Assembly (NCBI RefSeq): GCF_003073045.1
Contig: NC_037601.1
Location: 12,015,807 to 12,079,806 of the forward strand
Source: Pomacea canaliculata
Lineage: Eukaryota > Mollusca > Gastropoda > Architaenioglossa > Ampullariidae
Length of the DNA stretch: 64,000 bases
Reading direction: 5' to 3'
Shown here: one piece after another, positions 1-14,229 of the stretch
Layout of the letters: every line of letters starts with the position of its first letter
How positions within the stretch are numbered: the first letter of the stretch is position 1
Notes under the pieces: model-generated
Database searches by the model: none
What the model saw: the letters and a program-made list of their open reading frames with translations, nothing else
What the model was told of the DNA's origin: nothing
Position numbers and translations under genes: made by a program

Positions 1-64
1 ACCGCAAACTAAAACAAAATTATCCCTGTGACCCCTTCTTAAATCCACAAAGATTATACTCCTT

Positions 65-84
65 CTCTCTCTCTCACACACACA
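65..84. repeat. CT/CA microsatellite
   Basis: A run of CT dinucleotides passes directly into CA dinucleotides. Simple repeat with no coding sense. Confidence 0.8.
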
Positions 85-2087
85 ATCCCTCCCCGCACCC
101 CACACACAGAGGCGGGCATTATTTCTGACTTTCTAGTCCAACATACAAGGTGACTACGGTAGTGATGTATATTCCTGCCAATGTTTAATGGTCATCAGTC
201 TGAGTATACTGCAAGTCTATGGACTCGTCTTCGACCCTGGCCCTGACTTGAGGCTAAACCCTCAGTTTCAGTACAGTTGATGAGGGAAGTGTTACCCTCT
301 ACTGAGGGGCAGGTCACAGCAGGGCATCTGTTCAACTGTTTCACAGAACCGTGTAACATGAACTTAAGCGCAATTTTTCTGAGCTGTCCACGAGGATAAA
401 ATGCATGAAAAACCAAAGAAAGATTAGACAACTAAGTTAATTATATTATATTATTAATTATATTAACCTAGACTAGCAAACTACTCCGCAGAAAGTCGCG
501 ATGAGTACATTGCAATCATGGGTGAGAGCGAAAAGGCGTCTTGCTGTCTAGGTATGTGACTTTTACAAAAACACCTACTAATAATGCCTGCATCAATTTG
601 TTACGGAGGTCAAAATAGGCCAGACCGTGGAAAGCAAACAAAGAGAACATCTAGAGGGATCTTCAAAGATATTTTCAAAAAGTTTTTTTGAAAGCTTGCG
701 CCACCTACCTTAGATATGTAAAGAAACCCGCGCTACCAATTGCTAGCTGCCTGAAATGCTTCTCTTAATATACCACAGGGTTATCAAAAACCTATAATAC
801 TAAACAATCATCTACAATCATTTACTGCATGCCGTCTATACTATGAACAATCAACTATCACACGGCTTGTACAGTGAACAATCCTTTACAATCCCCTACC
901 ACATACTGTTTATACAATGAACATTCCTCCACAATCATTTAGCGCGTTAGTCCTATAAAGTGTTCCGGAATTATCTAATACATAAGTTTTAGCCACTGTT
1001 TAAAACCAAGACTGTAAACTCATGCAAAACGAGTGTATTGAGAAATGCCACCGTAAAACCGTTCGAAAAATGGGTTTGGAAAAGACCTGATGAAACTAAA
1101 CTAATTGCTCATATTGTACGAAAATGACTGAGGTAGTAGCTGTCTCAAATTTTTTAATTTGGCAAGGTCAGAACAGATGTTACAGTATGCATCAATAACA
1201 ATGTTATCCATACATATGGGTGAGTCAGTCATACCTTATCTCACACGGCCTTTATACTGCCCACTACATCCCCTATCACTCCTACTACGACAGACATTTT
1301 GACATGCGTCAAGACTCTTCAGTCTACATCCTGATGTAAAAGTACACATTGATACAGGGTGTGTGTGTACAATGGAAGCTATTCAAAACCTTTTCACTGT
1401 GTGCACAGACGGGAATCAGTATGCAGTCATTCACAAAGAATTAAAATTTCTGACATCCGTATAAATAGGTAATTAATTTAGCCTAAATAATCATGTATTT
1501 ATTTCTCAATAACCAACGTATTTTTCTCAGAAGTAATACAATGTAAACACGCGAGTGTGAGGTTGTACCCATCAGTACACTGAGCAGGGACTTAAATGAG
1601 TAGTGTGGGGCATATTTATTTTCCTAATGAAATAAAGGTTCAGTGCAAGATACTATAACCCCAAATCTGGATCAACGTCTTCATTCCGTTCTCGAGATAC
1701 ACGTCCACAAAGATCAATTTCACAGAAAGAGGTCAACGGTCAACAAGACAGATGTCAGATTAGTGCATGAATATGTTGTGAAGGCCGCAGCTAAGATGGG
1801 AACTTATGTTAATTAGCCTTGTTGTTTCTTCACACACACGTATGAGATATACAACATGAACGCCTTCACTAAAAATATAGTTCTGATACCACTAGCAGGA
1901 AAAGAAAAAAAGCAGACGGAATAAGGAAGTTCAACCACAAAGAACAAAATGACGAAGTTAAATAAACAATGCTGATGAGTAAGCGAATAAAAAAATAAGT
2001 CAGTAGATCCTTTCTCACACACACACGAACGCACTCATGCAAAATGTGGAATGATGCAGTAATCTGACAAAGCTCATGTCACATGTG

Positions 2088-2117
2088 TTTGTGTGTGTGT
2101 GTGAGAGAGAGAGAGAG
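2088..2117. repeat. GT/GA compound microsatellite
   Basis: GT dinucleotides switch to GA dinucleotides. The same GT-to-GA junction recurs near 11.39 kb and 20.77 kb, which suggests a common origin as microsatellite tails of dispersed repeats, although no SINE body is recognisable beside this copy. Confidence 0.8.
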
Positions 2118-5100
2118 CTTGTTTGTAGAAAAACTGTCGACAGTTAACAAAAAGAAAGAAATATGAAGTTGGTAGAAACATTGAAGTCGTTAGAGGATTT
2201 GTTGGCGGTAGTGGTAATTTGGAGCATGACACAGGTCACAGTTCACTAAGTCCACCGACCTCTAACACAACGAACACAGCACCGCTAGGTCAGTGCGCGA
2301 CCACGTAGCTATACACCAAACCGTCGAAATAATTCTACAAATTTTGGAATCGCATCCAGATGATTTTGTAAAGGAGTTAGTACTCAGCAAACATTTCATG
2401 TCAAAACTGAGGTGATTCCAATGATGAACAAATACGATTATTGAAAATTTTACTTCTATTAATTAAGTTTGCTGCATATAATGTAAATCTTACACTCGAC
2501 TTAACACGTTGAAATGCACTTTATGCCAATGAAAAAAAAATCCAAATCCAAACCCCTTTAATTATTTTAAATGTTCCAATCTCGTCACCTCGACTTCGGT
2601 TGCATTTGAGGCTTAAAAATATGAAGATCCAACAAAAAAAACAAAACAAAAAAACGCAAAGTGGCCAGTTGGGCAGAGAGACGTCCCTCTGTATTTTTTT
2701 CAGATCCTGTTTCCCCCTCCTATAAACTTAGAAGACTGACAATTTACTCTGTCACTCGACAACACATGGCGACCTATGAAAACCTAAAACCTGTGTTGTA
2801 GACTCACCTGTACTGCTCTGTCCTACAGTGAGCGGACAGCACGTGTTTGTGAATGGAGCTGACTACAGCTCACCACGGACTGGTCTCTTGTAAACGTTTT
2901 AATCCATTCTTCAGCATCCATCAAAGGGGCGGATATTTATGAAGTTTTCTAAAGAAGAAATCGTTTATGAATAATAATCAATGTTTGATTCACCTTGTAT
3001 CTATTATTTGCATCCCGTTCGCCGTGTATACATACGGCTGAGCGTCCTTTGTCAGAAATGGAGAGCATTTTTGTTAGTTTGAATAGGTTAGATATTTTAA
3101 AAAAAACAACTGTTCAAATATCATAGGTTTATAACAAAGTAATAACGGATTTTACCAGGAGGTCAAGTTCACTTGTCTCACTCTCAAAACAACAGTGAGA
3201 GAACCACTGGCAATAATGTTGTGTCCGTGACCCCAATGCCCTCGATTTGAAATCGAGCTGGAAAAGGGACCCGGGCGTCTTCCGCTTCAAGCATCAATTG
3301 TAAGTACATCCTACTCATCCCCGCCGATAGGAGGCAAACAGCATTCCTTGGATTGCGAACTGGCATACATATGCCAACAATACTGAACCCTCGCCTACAG
3401 GCTCTGAACGTGATGTAGCTTGGAGAGTGATCTGTATTTTTGTGTTTAGGGTCTGTCCACCTTTCTGTGGGATGATTTGAAATTTTTCTTTAATAGCACT
3501 GTAGTAATAGTAACCCCTGTATTTGTCCCTGTAGCTCAATTGCAGAGCGCACTATTTAGGATTAGCATGCTTAATGATTAGAATAATGTTCTTGGATTTA
3601 AAAAGTGTTTAATTATTGAGAGGGGAAAGGTTTTCTGTGCTATAGTTTTGCTAGGATATGTTGGGACCAAGACGATACTGTGACCACCCGAGCAGCTTAC
3701 AGTATACAAGAGGAACTGCTTCATTATTCGATGTCAAGACGGAAGACTTCGCTCTGGGTTTCGACTGTGATGGTCGACACATTGCTTGTGAACTTTGCCC
3801 TCTTCAGTACTGTTCAGAGAGGGGAGCTTTAGCGACTACCTTCCTGCAGCTTTTTGAGTTTAAATTGTATATGACTTGAAAAAAGACAAGGATACAAGCT
3901 TTCCAACCATCGACATTCTTCATTTGCTCGCAAAAAAATGCTGAAACATGGCTATGCCATACTTCTACCGTTGACTTTCACTATCGAGGTTTTAACATCA
4001 CGGATTTTCTGTGCAAATCTGTGTTTAAAGGCTTGTATCTTGCAGACGGAGATTATGAGCTCAGATTTATGAGAATTCTTATAAACAAACCATATTGTGA
4101 CGATCTGTATGTGTGCGTTTGTCGCGGAGACTAATAATTATGCAAATTGACACCTTTTGTCCGGTCCTCACCAAATTTGGTAGACTTACTTCTTTCATTT
4201 ACAGGAAAGCCAGAGATGATTTTTGGTTGGTGTATATCATGCCAAGGGCTTAGTTATTTTAAATGTTTGTTTCTCGTTACAAGATATTACTGTTAATGCC
4301 AAATGAAGAAAGTTTGGTGCATAGGATAATCTGCCGACATCAAGACTCCTGTCTCGAAGACGCTTTTATTTTAATTTGGTTATAATTATGATCTATGATT
4401 AGTTCTTCGTGATGACCTCATCTCGACTGGAATTTTCTAAACGAGACTACTACGTCCCTATTACGTCCCTATTACGTACTCTCTTTGTATACACGGGATT
4501 AGTATAACTGTTCTCTACAAAGAACGGGATTTCCCACAGGTGTAATAGAAGTCGCAAGTCCTAATCTTTCCCAACCTCATTTCTCTTCTCCCCTGTCATT
4601 CATCATCACCCCTTCCAGCACGTGACATGACTCCTCATTATTTCTCCCTCTCTGTCACATCGGACTCAAAAAAAGATATACAAGGCGCGTGAATTCCCAG
4701 GCTGAACCTACGTCACGTGACTTGCTGACCGTCTTCTCAGGCAGGAACGCTGAAGGTAGGGCCCAAAGGTAAAACGAAAATGAGTCACGAATGTACGTCG
4801 GAGACAAAGCCTCACCCAATTCAAAATAATAAAAAGATTTTTGAAGGATTGATCCTACAGGGAGCAGGTCAACATGATCGGCAGGTCGTATCTAGCCAGA
4901 GTGCCGACATGCAAACAGACATTCCTTTCAGACTGTTTTCATTTGGGGCGCTAAGAAGGAAATTCATCATGACCTTCTAGTCAAAAGGAACAAATCACAC
5001 TTTAATCATTTTTCAAGGTTCTTCCAGTAGCTGTACTGTTGTGTCTATAGGTAATTTCTTCATGAGGATGAAGTGTTTATGGAGCCAGAAACCGGTTAGA

Positions 5101-5635
5101 GAGGGTGCAAGAGTTTTACCAGAGATGAAAGGAGATTTAGAGAGGGTTGAAACATGTTGAGTCTCACAACCATATCCATCACATTTAACTGCAACGACCA
5201 GTTGACTGCTCTCTCACCATGCGGCACCGGGTAGGAAGCACTGAAGACATTTGAAGTGGATTAAGCAGTTTTTGTTTTAAAAGCAAACTTGTAAGGGAAA
5301 AGAAGAAAACAATCTAAAGAGACAAAAAGAGGGAAAAAAGTAATGAAATTTTTTTAAAAAGGACAAGAAAGAAGAAGAAGAAAAAAAAAAAGAATGAGTA
5401 GGAAAAAATAGAGGTTAACCAGATTTTGAAATATCGGGAATAAGGAACCTTGTTATCAGCGAAAATAAGTTGTGAAGCTTTTTTTGAGCAGCATGCACAT
5501 CTAGTTTACTCATTCGCTATGCTGCCCTCTACCAGGTTAAAATCTCATCGTGCAGCTTTCTTCGTTATTCAACCGTTAAGGACTATGTAAAACTGTACGG
5601 ATTATAAAATCTCGCTTTCGGACAGGAAGTATTTT

Positions 5636-5706
5636 TGTCTCTGTCTCTCTCTCACTCTCTCTCACTCTCTCTCACACACACGCGCGCCCGTACTCTCGCA
5701 CGCACG
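5636..5706. repeat. CT/CA/CG compound simple repeat
   Basis: Interrupted CT repeats followed by short CA and CG tracts. The serine/leucine-rich open frame running through it is a product of the repeat and is not treated as a gene. Confidence 0.75.
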
Positions 5707-8700
5707 CATGTGCCCTCGGAAAATGTTCGGACACCCTCACGGGGAGAATCGTTCCGTACACTCTGTCCCAACTTTCGCTTCCGCCAAATAATTCAGCTTG
5801 GTCCGTTTGATCCCAACGGACTGGCCATGAAAAGGGGCCGGCGGTAGTACCGAACCAAAAACAATGATGGGGCAGAAATAAGTCTTCACGAAAAAAGTGC
5901 GTCCTGCTTGAACTTTCTTCCACAAATTGGTTCGCTTAAGCCTTAAAGTATATGTTTATACTGATGTCTTGTGTCTATGCTGTTATCAACACATGTACTC
6001 ATATATAAACGTACATTTACTTTAAGTATACTTAAATGTCTATCAGATAAGTTTGTTAACAAATATTATTATAGCGAAAACGTTGTATTGTAGAAAATGC
6101 TGTTGTCGCGAAATAACACAAGCACTACCCGTAGAGAAACGTTATGGTTTGACAAGTGCCCTTGTCCAATTAAAACTTTAATATGCTGTTTTTATACCAG
6201 GAAACGAATGCAAAGGTTAACGAATGTGTTAAAGAATGTGCTACAGGAGTTAACATTGTGTTTGGCTAAAAGAATGCGAGAACAGTAATATTGTCAGGCA
6301 TTCAGAACTCCGATTGTCGAATGAGAAGTACTGTTGACGCCGCGGACTCCGAATTGCGTCTTGTTACCTCGCCTACTTGAGGTAAAGCCTTTTGATATTG
6401 ATGACGATGTATGAGTTTATTATTAGGGGTAAACTCTTGAAAATTTGATGGTACATTTACGTATTTTTGTGTAAACTGCTTAGTGGGATCTGAATAATTC
6501 TTGTTAGGAATGAGGGTCGATGCGTTTTAAGCACCAGAAGAAAAACAAGAATTTATGAACAAATAAACATAACACACAAGTTACAGGTTTTAACCAGGGT
6601 AAAATGTGACTTTTGCATTTGATAGACATAGTGGTTTAGCTCTGATTGAAGTTATCTTGTTTGATGGTTTACTGATTTCAGATTGTTTGTGGCTAATGAG
6701 TCAGTAAAAGGGGAACTTGTCCAGTGGGATTTGCTAGTTGTTGTCTCGTGAAAGTTCTTTGACCAGGCAGTCAATGCACACGACCTGGGTAGCCAAAGGC
6801 AGTCAATGTGCTCTTTGCTGAAACAATCTTGAGTGAGGGAGTGAGGTGAGCGATTTATTTAGTCTTGACGACATATTAAAAGGTCACCAAACATTAATTT
6901 ACAACGTAATGTGATCATTTTCAGGGAAAAGGGAAACAGATATCACAGGACAGGGATTGGGTACAGCACCTTGAGTAGTACAGGATTAGTGTACTGTACG
7001 ATACTGCAGCACAGAACCTCAATTACCTCAATGGTCAGTTACCACAGCTACTGCAGTACCTCAGATACCGGTTCCAGTATTGCAGTATCTCCGATACTCA
7101 ATGTGCCTGGTATTGAGACTCCAGGCATTACAGTATCTGAGAAACTGCAGCACTGAGATGTAGCAATCGGACAATGCAGCTCAAGGACCGCAGCATCCTC
7201 AGAGACAACTACTCATCGGATGGATGCAGCAACACTTTAAAAGCAGAAACATCTCGCATTATCTAGGATACGGCAGTTCACCCGTCCTCACCCCCGCGAC
7301 ATCAGCATGTTTGTGTGGAAAGCAATGGTCGAAGTCCAAGATGAAAAAATGATGAATACAACGAGACAGTTGCTTTGCCTGCCTCTGTCCTATCCTCATT
7401 GAGGTCTTCAAAATTTCAAAAGAGTAGAAAAACTGTAAAGACATCTGATTCTCCATTAAGGTCCTCGTCATAAGTCTTTACAATGAGGTGACAGGTAAGC
7501 ACCATTTCTTTAAAACCCACCTTTACTTTACATGTAAACATCGGTGTTCAGGTGCAGCGCATTAATACAAACCAAGAAATAGTAATGTATTCCGGGGATA
7601 AACTAAGATCAGGGATACGCACACAGGTTCTGTTGGCTACGGCGGAGGCGGTCTACGAGTAATTAATTTACTTTCTCTTAGTCACCATCGTTTTTTGTCC
7701 TTATAAGGTGACACCAGCCTTCCGCCAAAACCTCGTCCGTTTTGTCTGCTTCGTCGCTTTGTCCAACCGGAGGTCAAGATGACACTGGGCTGACCTTGCT
7801 CACGTTATCTGACCCACGTGACCTTCATTATCGAGTTGACGATTGTGTTCGGGAACTTATCCGCGAGCAGGTAAAGGGACTAGGTTGGTAATGGGGAGAG
7901 GGAAGGAAACGTGGGCACATTCCTTTGCACACTTCCGTCTGAGGGAGTGAGGGGAGAGAAGGACAGGGAGGAAGATGGCCAACCGACTGAAAAACTCAAC
8001 AAGAATAACCAGTACAAAAACAACAAAATCGATCACAGCGGAAAAATTTTAATTTTGACACCAATAACCAATTTTTTACTTCTACTCTCTGACATTTAAC
8101 GTTTTGTTGAGGTTTGTAAGGGTATTTTCCCAGTGTGTCATATATCTGCATGATAAAACTTTCGGCGCCACAAGTTGTAATAAAGAAGGGCATTGAGCCA
8201 GCCATAGATTGTCAATCTTAGTGACTGTGAAGCCACAGCTCTCTCTCTCTATTTCTCTGTATGTGAATGCAATTAGAAAGGAAGGAAGACGGAAGGAAAC
8301 AAGCATGTCCGTGCGCGCGCGTGGATGCACATGCGTGTGAGAAAGCATTATGCTCTAAACATCGCCCACTACTGAGATGAATTTAACTGCCTACTGGCTT
8401 CAGGGGTCGAGCTGTCTACTTGTTTGTTTCTCTTTGTTGATCTGTTTTGAATTTTATTGACCTTTGTTTGGCCGACATTTCTTGCTCGTATATTCGTCTT
8501 CATTTGTGGTCCTTTCCACTCCCTCTTTCATCCAGGAATTTCAATTTCTCATCCACTGCCGCACTTGTCTTACTAACGCCATGACATCCAGTTTCTTCAG
8601 TGTGATATAAGTAAAGGTGGTGATGCTATGTCGCTGTATAGTAGTTCATACCATGAGTAAACATCAGATAACACCTGTTCGTTTACTTTCCTACTGCTGC

Positions 8701-11424
8701 TGTGCCAAAGATCTTTTTCTAGGGTTTCTAAACTTCACACTTTCGCACAGACTTTCTTCAGTTTCAGTGAGTGCAGAGGTCGGATACTATACAGTTGCGC
8801 ATCCTGAAAGAGTTTGTGAATCATTGAGTGAGTCAGAATAAAACAGAATGGACAGATAGATAGATGTTTGTCATTCTTCCGTAGGAGTATTCGTCATCAT
8901 ACTTGTACAGAATTTTGACATTGAAAAAGGATATACACGGGTGCATGCATGTGTTTATTTTTTGAATTTAGGAGAGAAGTTTGTCACCGACAGGGCTAAC
9001 AGACCACATGTGTAACAAAATTATGTGAGAGAGGTAGAAAAATATGTGTACGTTTATATCGATGTCCATATTGTCGAAAATAAACACACTTAAGGGTGTC
9101 TTCACGGTAGGGTTTCTTGTAGAAGTGTCAACTAGTTTCTGTAAATCAGGGAAAGCCTGGCTTTGACTGGAGCCCCGCCTTATATAATCTCACTGATTAT
9201 TATTGTTGTTATTATTGTATCTATACTTATTGTTTAATGATGTAACATATGTTGTGTTTGGAAGGAAAAGTGTTTCCATGAAGATGGCAATTTCGCACTG
9301 TGGGGAGAATGAGGATCTGGGGGAATGAAGGATGGAAGGAGAGGTGCGGGAGAAGGGTCGCTCCTGGGTGACTCCGCAGGTGTTTTACTGTTTGTGGTTC
9401 TGTCTTATAATAATTTATAATATAATAATAAGATCATGCTGCAGCTAGCAGTCTTATTAATTCATTTATCGCAATGTTTAAGGGCAATTTTTTAAGTTTT
9501 GCTTTTCAGTTTGTATTCTTTGCTTGTTGATATGAATCTAGAATTGAAATGTTTTGCCACCATCGTTACTACTAATGACAATATAGTATACGAAAGGTGT
9601 TTGGGTGGGTTAAGGCAGCTGTTAAAGTTTAATAGCCTTATTTATCTAAGACTTGTTTAGGTTTTTCTCTTTCTTGTTTGTTTTCATTAGTCCAACAAAT
9701 GTGAGCTGCTTAGCCTGTCATCACACTTGGATGTAAAAAAGTTTTTATTTTTAGTTACGCATATTTTCTATTAAGCATAATTCTAGTTAGTTTGGATTGG
9801 TGGGACCTATTGGATTTAAAGAAAATCTAAATGTTCTAGTTCCTTTATCTTCACTTCTATATTTCTGCATGTAAAACGTCGTTGTCCAAAGTGTTCTTAA
9901 ATTTCAACAGTTGATTGACAGTACTGTTCTAAAGAAGAACCCTCGAGTTTTAGTACAATTGTTGCTATCATTATGTCGGAAGCAAGATCTTAACCTACGT
10001 TCCGCCTTGTGTCAGGAGCTCTTCCTTACAAACAGCAGCAGGAGGTGTTGGGATGCATTCACTATCAGCCCTGGGAATAAATACTATATAGCAATGTTTA
10101 AACAAATCTCAACCTACAACTCGTCGTCTCTCTCACTTGACGATAGCATTTTATCGTTGCACCACCAGACCTTGGAGTGGTGTAAATGAAGAGGTACAGA
10201 CCTTGAACGGAGTGCGACGGTTTGCGATTCAAAACCCAGTTCAGTACCTCTGACTGATTAGTTTTAAACCTCATTTGTTTTCATTAATAATATGGACATA
10301 TTAGAGCTTCTTTGTTTATAAACGGATTGAAGAAATTGCCCTCTCCTCCCTCTTCTGCAAGATAGACCAGATACTCAACAGTGCTGTAGCGACAGTAACG
10401 ATGGTGCACTGATGATGGCAACTATAATTAGAAACAATATTGAGCATTGCTTCTGATTAATTAATAGCCCACTTAACAAGCCACTTGTGTGCGCTGCTCG
10501 ACAACAATACTCAACACCGAAGATGGTCGTATGCGACTTTCTTCTCGGAAGAGCCGCCCTACCACCCCGACATGCTTAAAAACCTCCATACATCAAATTT
10601 TAGTGTCGTCGCTTCCGATCATGGTGGCATTGTTACATGAGTCAAACCCTGGAGACGAGGAAACATTTGCTGAACATGGGGGCTACAAGCGAGCCCTGCG
10701 GGGCTAAGACTTCCTTCTGATGACTCAACGTTGCACGTGAGTGCGCTGGATGGACTGTGAGAAAAGCTGTGTTCTCTCGCTTGCATGTAACCTTTCCTCG
10801 TCGTTTTTGTCTGCTGACAGCGCATCTCCCATCATCCTCAGGCGAGAGTCTGACCCTCTGCGGGTGTATGACTTTTGAGTTTAGTTACACATACTGTCAA
10901 GCTATGTGATCAGCCTCAAACCAAAACCCTGACCATCTCAACCAAATATCTAACCCCAGTCTAACATCCAATCTCTTAGTTAGGCAATAACTCTATTGTA
11001 AATTCTTATTCCAATGAGCTAAAGCAATTACAAAAGCATGAAAATATTCAGGAAAAAAAAAGCAACAAAATGAAACGAAAAGTACGACTGCAACGAAAAT
11101 CGAACCTGAAGCTTTAGTTGCACGACCGTTTATGACGTCAAGCTATTGTAGGCTTTACAAATTGAGAAAAATAGTAAAGGGATGTGGTTATTTAGTTCAT
11201 TATCTGCAAGTCACCTAGTTCAGGTGGAAAAAGAAAATCTCAGGATCAGTCAGTGCTGGAGTAAAATAGAGATTTACATTACAAGGGGTACAAATAAGGG
11301 CGTTCTTATGAGTTTTTTTTTTTTCCAGCTGAAAGTTACATGCGACACCATCACAAATGTGCGAATATCTCTTTCTCTCTATCTGGTGTGTGTGTAAGAG
11401 AAAGAGAGAGGGAGATTGTGTGTG

Positions 11425-11568
11425 GGTGAGTGGGAAATTGGTTTTTTACGCCAAACCAGCAACTAATGTTTTATCACGGCAAAACAGTTAGTCTTGTAAA
11501 TAATGTCACACATAAGACAAATAACAGAGTGCCGGAGACGAGATGTGAACCTAGGACAATTGTGAGAA
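11425..11568 (-). mobile_element. SINE family A copy, truncated at its tRNA-like head
   Basis: This stretch matches the minus-strand element at 16.8-16.97 kb in order and wording: a shared block around TTTTACGCC, the CAGCAACTAA block, the CTTGTAAA block, and then GAGATGTGAACC where the other copy has an intact B-box-like GGGTTCAG on its minus strand. The tRNA-like head is missing, which is usual for an old or 5'-truncated SINE. It abuts GT/GA-rich simple sequence on the side of its 3' end. Confidence 0.6.
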
Positions 11569-12267
11569 GTTGTTGAGGAAAGCAGGACACATTTCTTCCT
11601 TACAGAACAGCTTCTGTTCACCCATTTTTTTTAAATTAACAAAAACACTTTTTTTAATTTAGAGGACTCGTTGCCCGCTGATTTGTCGCCAGCAAAAAGG
11701 CAAAAAAGTATGGGTCTCCCGGTACAGGATATGGGATTCATAAATTTTAGGCATTCTGTTTTGCTAGTCCGTGTGTCCCCATCTACAATGCTTAACTGTA
11801 ACCACAATCGGAAGCTCGAGACGGACCACTCCCTTTTACAGGGCATTTTGGGGACATCGAGGGCTAATCTCCACAGTTTTAAGAGAGGTGTTCTGAGCCC
11901 GTAGGTTTTGCTTATCCTTTGGGATCTTAATTATGACGCAGGGGTGAAAATGCCGTAGGGTAAAGTAATATAAAGCAATAGGTAGGTAGTTTTTGTTAAC
12001 TACAATAATTATAGACTATTAGAATATATGTCTCATTTTGCTGTCCACTATACAGCTGAAATTAGAAAAAAAAAGGTGAACAAATTTGTAGCCACATGCG
12101 AGTCCCGTTCTTCCATCTTTCCCTACATGTATGACACGACTTTTGTACCATGCTACACCTCCCACCCCTCCCCTCGCTCATTGTACCATACCACACTTCC
12201 CCTCCGCCAAACTTCCTTTGCTTTGTGGAGGTAGGAGGGGCAAAGAGGGGATCATTCACAAAGGCAT

Positions 12268-12606
12268 TCACGGAAAATGAAGCGAAACTCGTTCAGTAAC
12301 ACAGGTAGCTTCGAGGAAAAGTTTGCATTGAACATGAGACCTAAGGCAAATGAAGTCCATCTTTGAATGCTTCTTATTTTCTCTCTTCAAATCCTCTTTT
12401 TTTGGGAATTTCGAAGCACCAGAACCACCGATCAGTTTTACGACTGAGTCGAACGGTGTTCTGAAAAATCCCTCTAGGGTATTTTGAAGCAATATTTCAT
12501 GATCGGCACGATTTTGCGCTGAGGGTGGTTTTTGTCTCCGTTGTTCCCCTTTTGCACTTGAAACTACTGCGGTTGCCATGGCACATTCTGCTAATGCTAA
12601 TCGCAC
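12268..12606 (-). CDS. unrecognised 112-codon open frame (doubtful)
   Basis: A continuous minus-strand frame with an internal methionine in a good start context (TGCCATGG, near 12,580). The product would be basic, with no signal peptide, membrane segment or motif that I recognise. It could be a small gene, a leftover exon or chance. Its only merit is that it is longer and less repetitive than other frames in the first 15 kb. No splice partner was found. Confidence 0.15.
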   Translation of the reverse strand: MRLALAECAMATAVVSSAKGEQRRQKPPSAQNRADHEILLQNTLEGFFRTPFDSVVKLIGGSGASKFPKKEDLKRENKKHSKMDFICLRSHVQCKLFLEATCVTERVSLHFP

Positions 12607-14225
12607 ACTGATATGGAGAAAAAGTAACGATTCATATTGATGTCAGCTTCAAATCGCAGTTGAGATTTATTCTTCACCTGATTTTCAATAAATATAATTT
12701 GTATTGTATTTCTTTTGCAGCATGCGATAGTATTCTGTGTGTACATGCTTCATTAGTATTTTATTCAAGGTTTCTTTAACAAATTGTGTATTATTACTTT
12801 TTTCTGTGTTCACACTTGATTTGTATTTTCCGTTGGTCCTTCTGTAGACTGCTTTATTATCTGGTTCACTGCTAAATATATCGCATTGATGGTGTTGCTA
12901 GTCTAAATATTCTTCAGATTTTTAAAGGGTCCCTGTTCTTGGCCCAACTTTGAATTTTCTCCGAACTTTTAATGCGTACTGTACGCAATTTTTTGCGTAA
13001 GCAGAAGCCCTGATTGCTAGTATATATGCATGCTTGTTTGTATAAATGTCTTCAAGGAGTTTCAGTTGTCATGATGTATTATTGGAGAGGTTTTAGGCAT
13101 ATAGGTCCGACCACGCATAAACTATAGTCGGTTAGCAGGAAAAAGGGCGAGCCACGTGTTTCCGGTTACATGTATATATGTTTGTTTGTATGATATATAC
13201 ATAGGTTTCAGTTTGTATAATCTGTACATAGGTTTTAGTTGTGTGATGTAGACATGCGTTTCAGTTTGTTTGTTGTATAATTACCGATACCAAGAGCTAT
13301 GCTGTCTGCACAAATGATTTGCATGTTTAGAAAGGAAAGCTTTTCTTGATGAGCTAGTCTTCCAGCTATGGCTTCTGATGAGGTAGCGACAGTGTCATAT
13401 GTTATACAAAATCTTCTGTCATTTTGTAGTAAAATAAGTTCCTGAGTTCCACTCAGGTTTTTTTCTGCAACAGCTCATCGATCTGTCTTGTAGATATTGG
13501 ATCGGATGGAGAAGTGCTTCTTTCAGCCTCTGTCTTACGCTCAACTCTTATCATTAATTAGGTTTCTTACTCTACAGAAACGTTTCTCCCAGAATCAGCA
13601 AACAAAGCTTATCTCTCACATCCACCAAATCTTTTCACTCAATATCAGGAAGGGCGGCTGACCTAGACGAATAAATTACGGTGCACTTTCTTTTCCTGAA
13701 CGAAATCACTGAGGCTATAGCTAACTAGAGAAAAGGACTATCAGAGCAACTTTCCGAGATATTTGCATTGAAAAACTGTATCAAAGTCTCGGGGGTGGGG
13801 TGCTGGTGAAAGGTTAGTTCAGTTTATGCAGGGTTATACAGTACACTTTGCATTTGTCGAGAAAGATCCCGGCATTTTTCCATATTGAGAGACCAAGTCT
13901 GCAGCACAACGAATGTACACCTTTCTGCTTCATAAATCTTTGTAAAATAAAAACAAGATTTGTCTGCGTTTTTTCCCAGGTTGGGATTCTAAGTTGACAA
14001 GTATAGAATAGGCTACAGCCAAGAGTAACGAATAATAGTCTAGGAAAAAAAAACTTACTTTTTTTTCAGAGATGTCATTTTTCTGGTATTTTAGCGCAGT
14101 TTTCAAGCGAAACTAAAAGGGTTCAATTAAAAAAATAAATTTGATCTGAGAGAACGTGAGGAAAATTAACGTTTTCCATGTGTGCGAGAGAGAGAGAGAG
14201 ACTAAAATTTCAAACCAGTTCCTGC
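12607..14225. other. intergenic, AT-rich
   Basis: No coding signal seen. It contains the 27-bp tandem repeat listed separately and runs of T and A. A GA tract near 14,190 immediately precedes a SINE. Confidence 0.45.
13174..13262. repeat. 27-bp tandem repeat, about three units
   Basis: Three adjoining units of the form TGTATRATNTRTACATAGGT plus TTYAGTT follow one another with a few differences each, starting near 13,174, 13,207 and 13,237. The divergence suggests an old minisatellite. Confidence 0.5.
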
Positions 14226-14229
14226 TGAG

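Larger units (their letters stand above)
1..11424. other. gene-poor left arm
   Basis: I see no gene here that I can defend. Open frames are short (under about 95 codons), lack recognisable motifs and do not chain through plausible splice sites. The stretch is AT-rich, with CT/CA, GT/GA and GGAA simple repeats, a weak tRNA-like patch near 3.52 kb and a patch of degenerate short repeats near 7.0-7.2 kb. It could hold distal regulatory sequence or introns of a gene whose exons lie outside the window. Confidence 0.5.

Noticed and set aside
3519-3565. tRNA-like GTAGCTCAATTGCAGAGCGC segment
   Set aside because: It looks like the D-arm half of a tRNA, but no matching acceptor stem, anticodon arm or B box follows, so it is at most a decayed SINE head.
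9911-10260. possible tRNA-derived SINE on the minus strand
   Set aside because: GGTCTGGTGGTGCAACGATA-like wording near 10,170 and a B-box-like word near 10,000 are too far apart and too degraded, and no second copy was seen.
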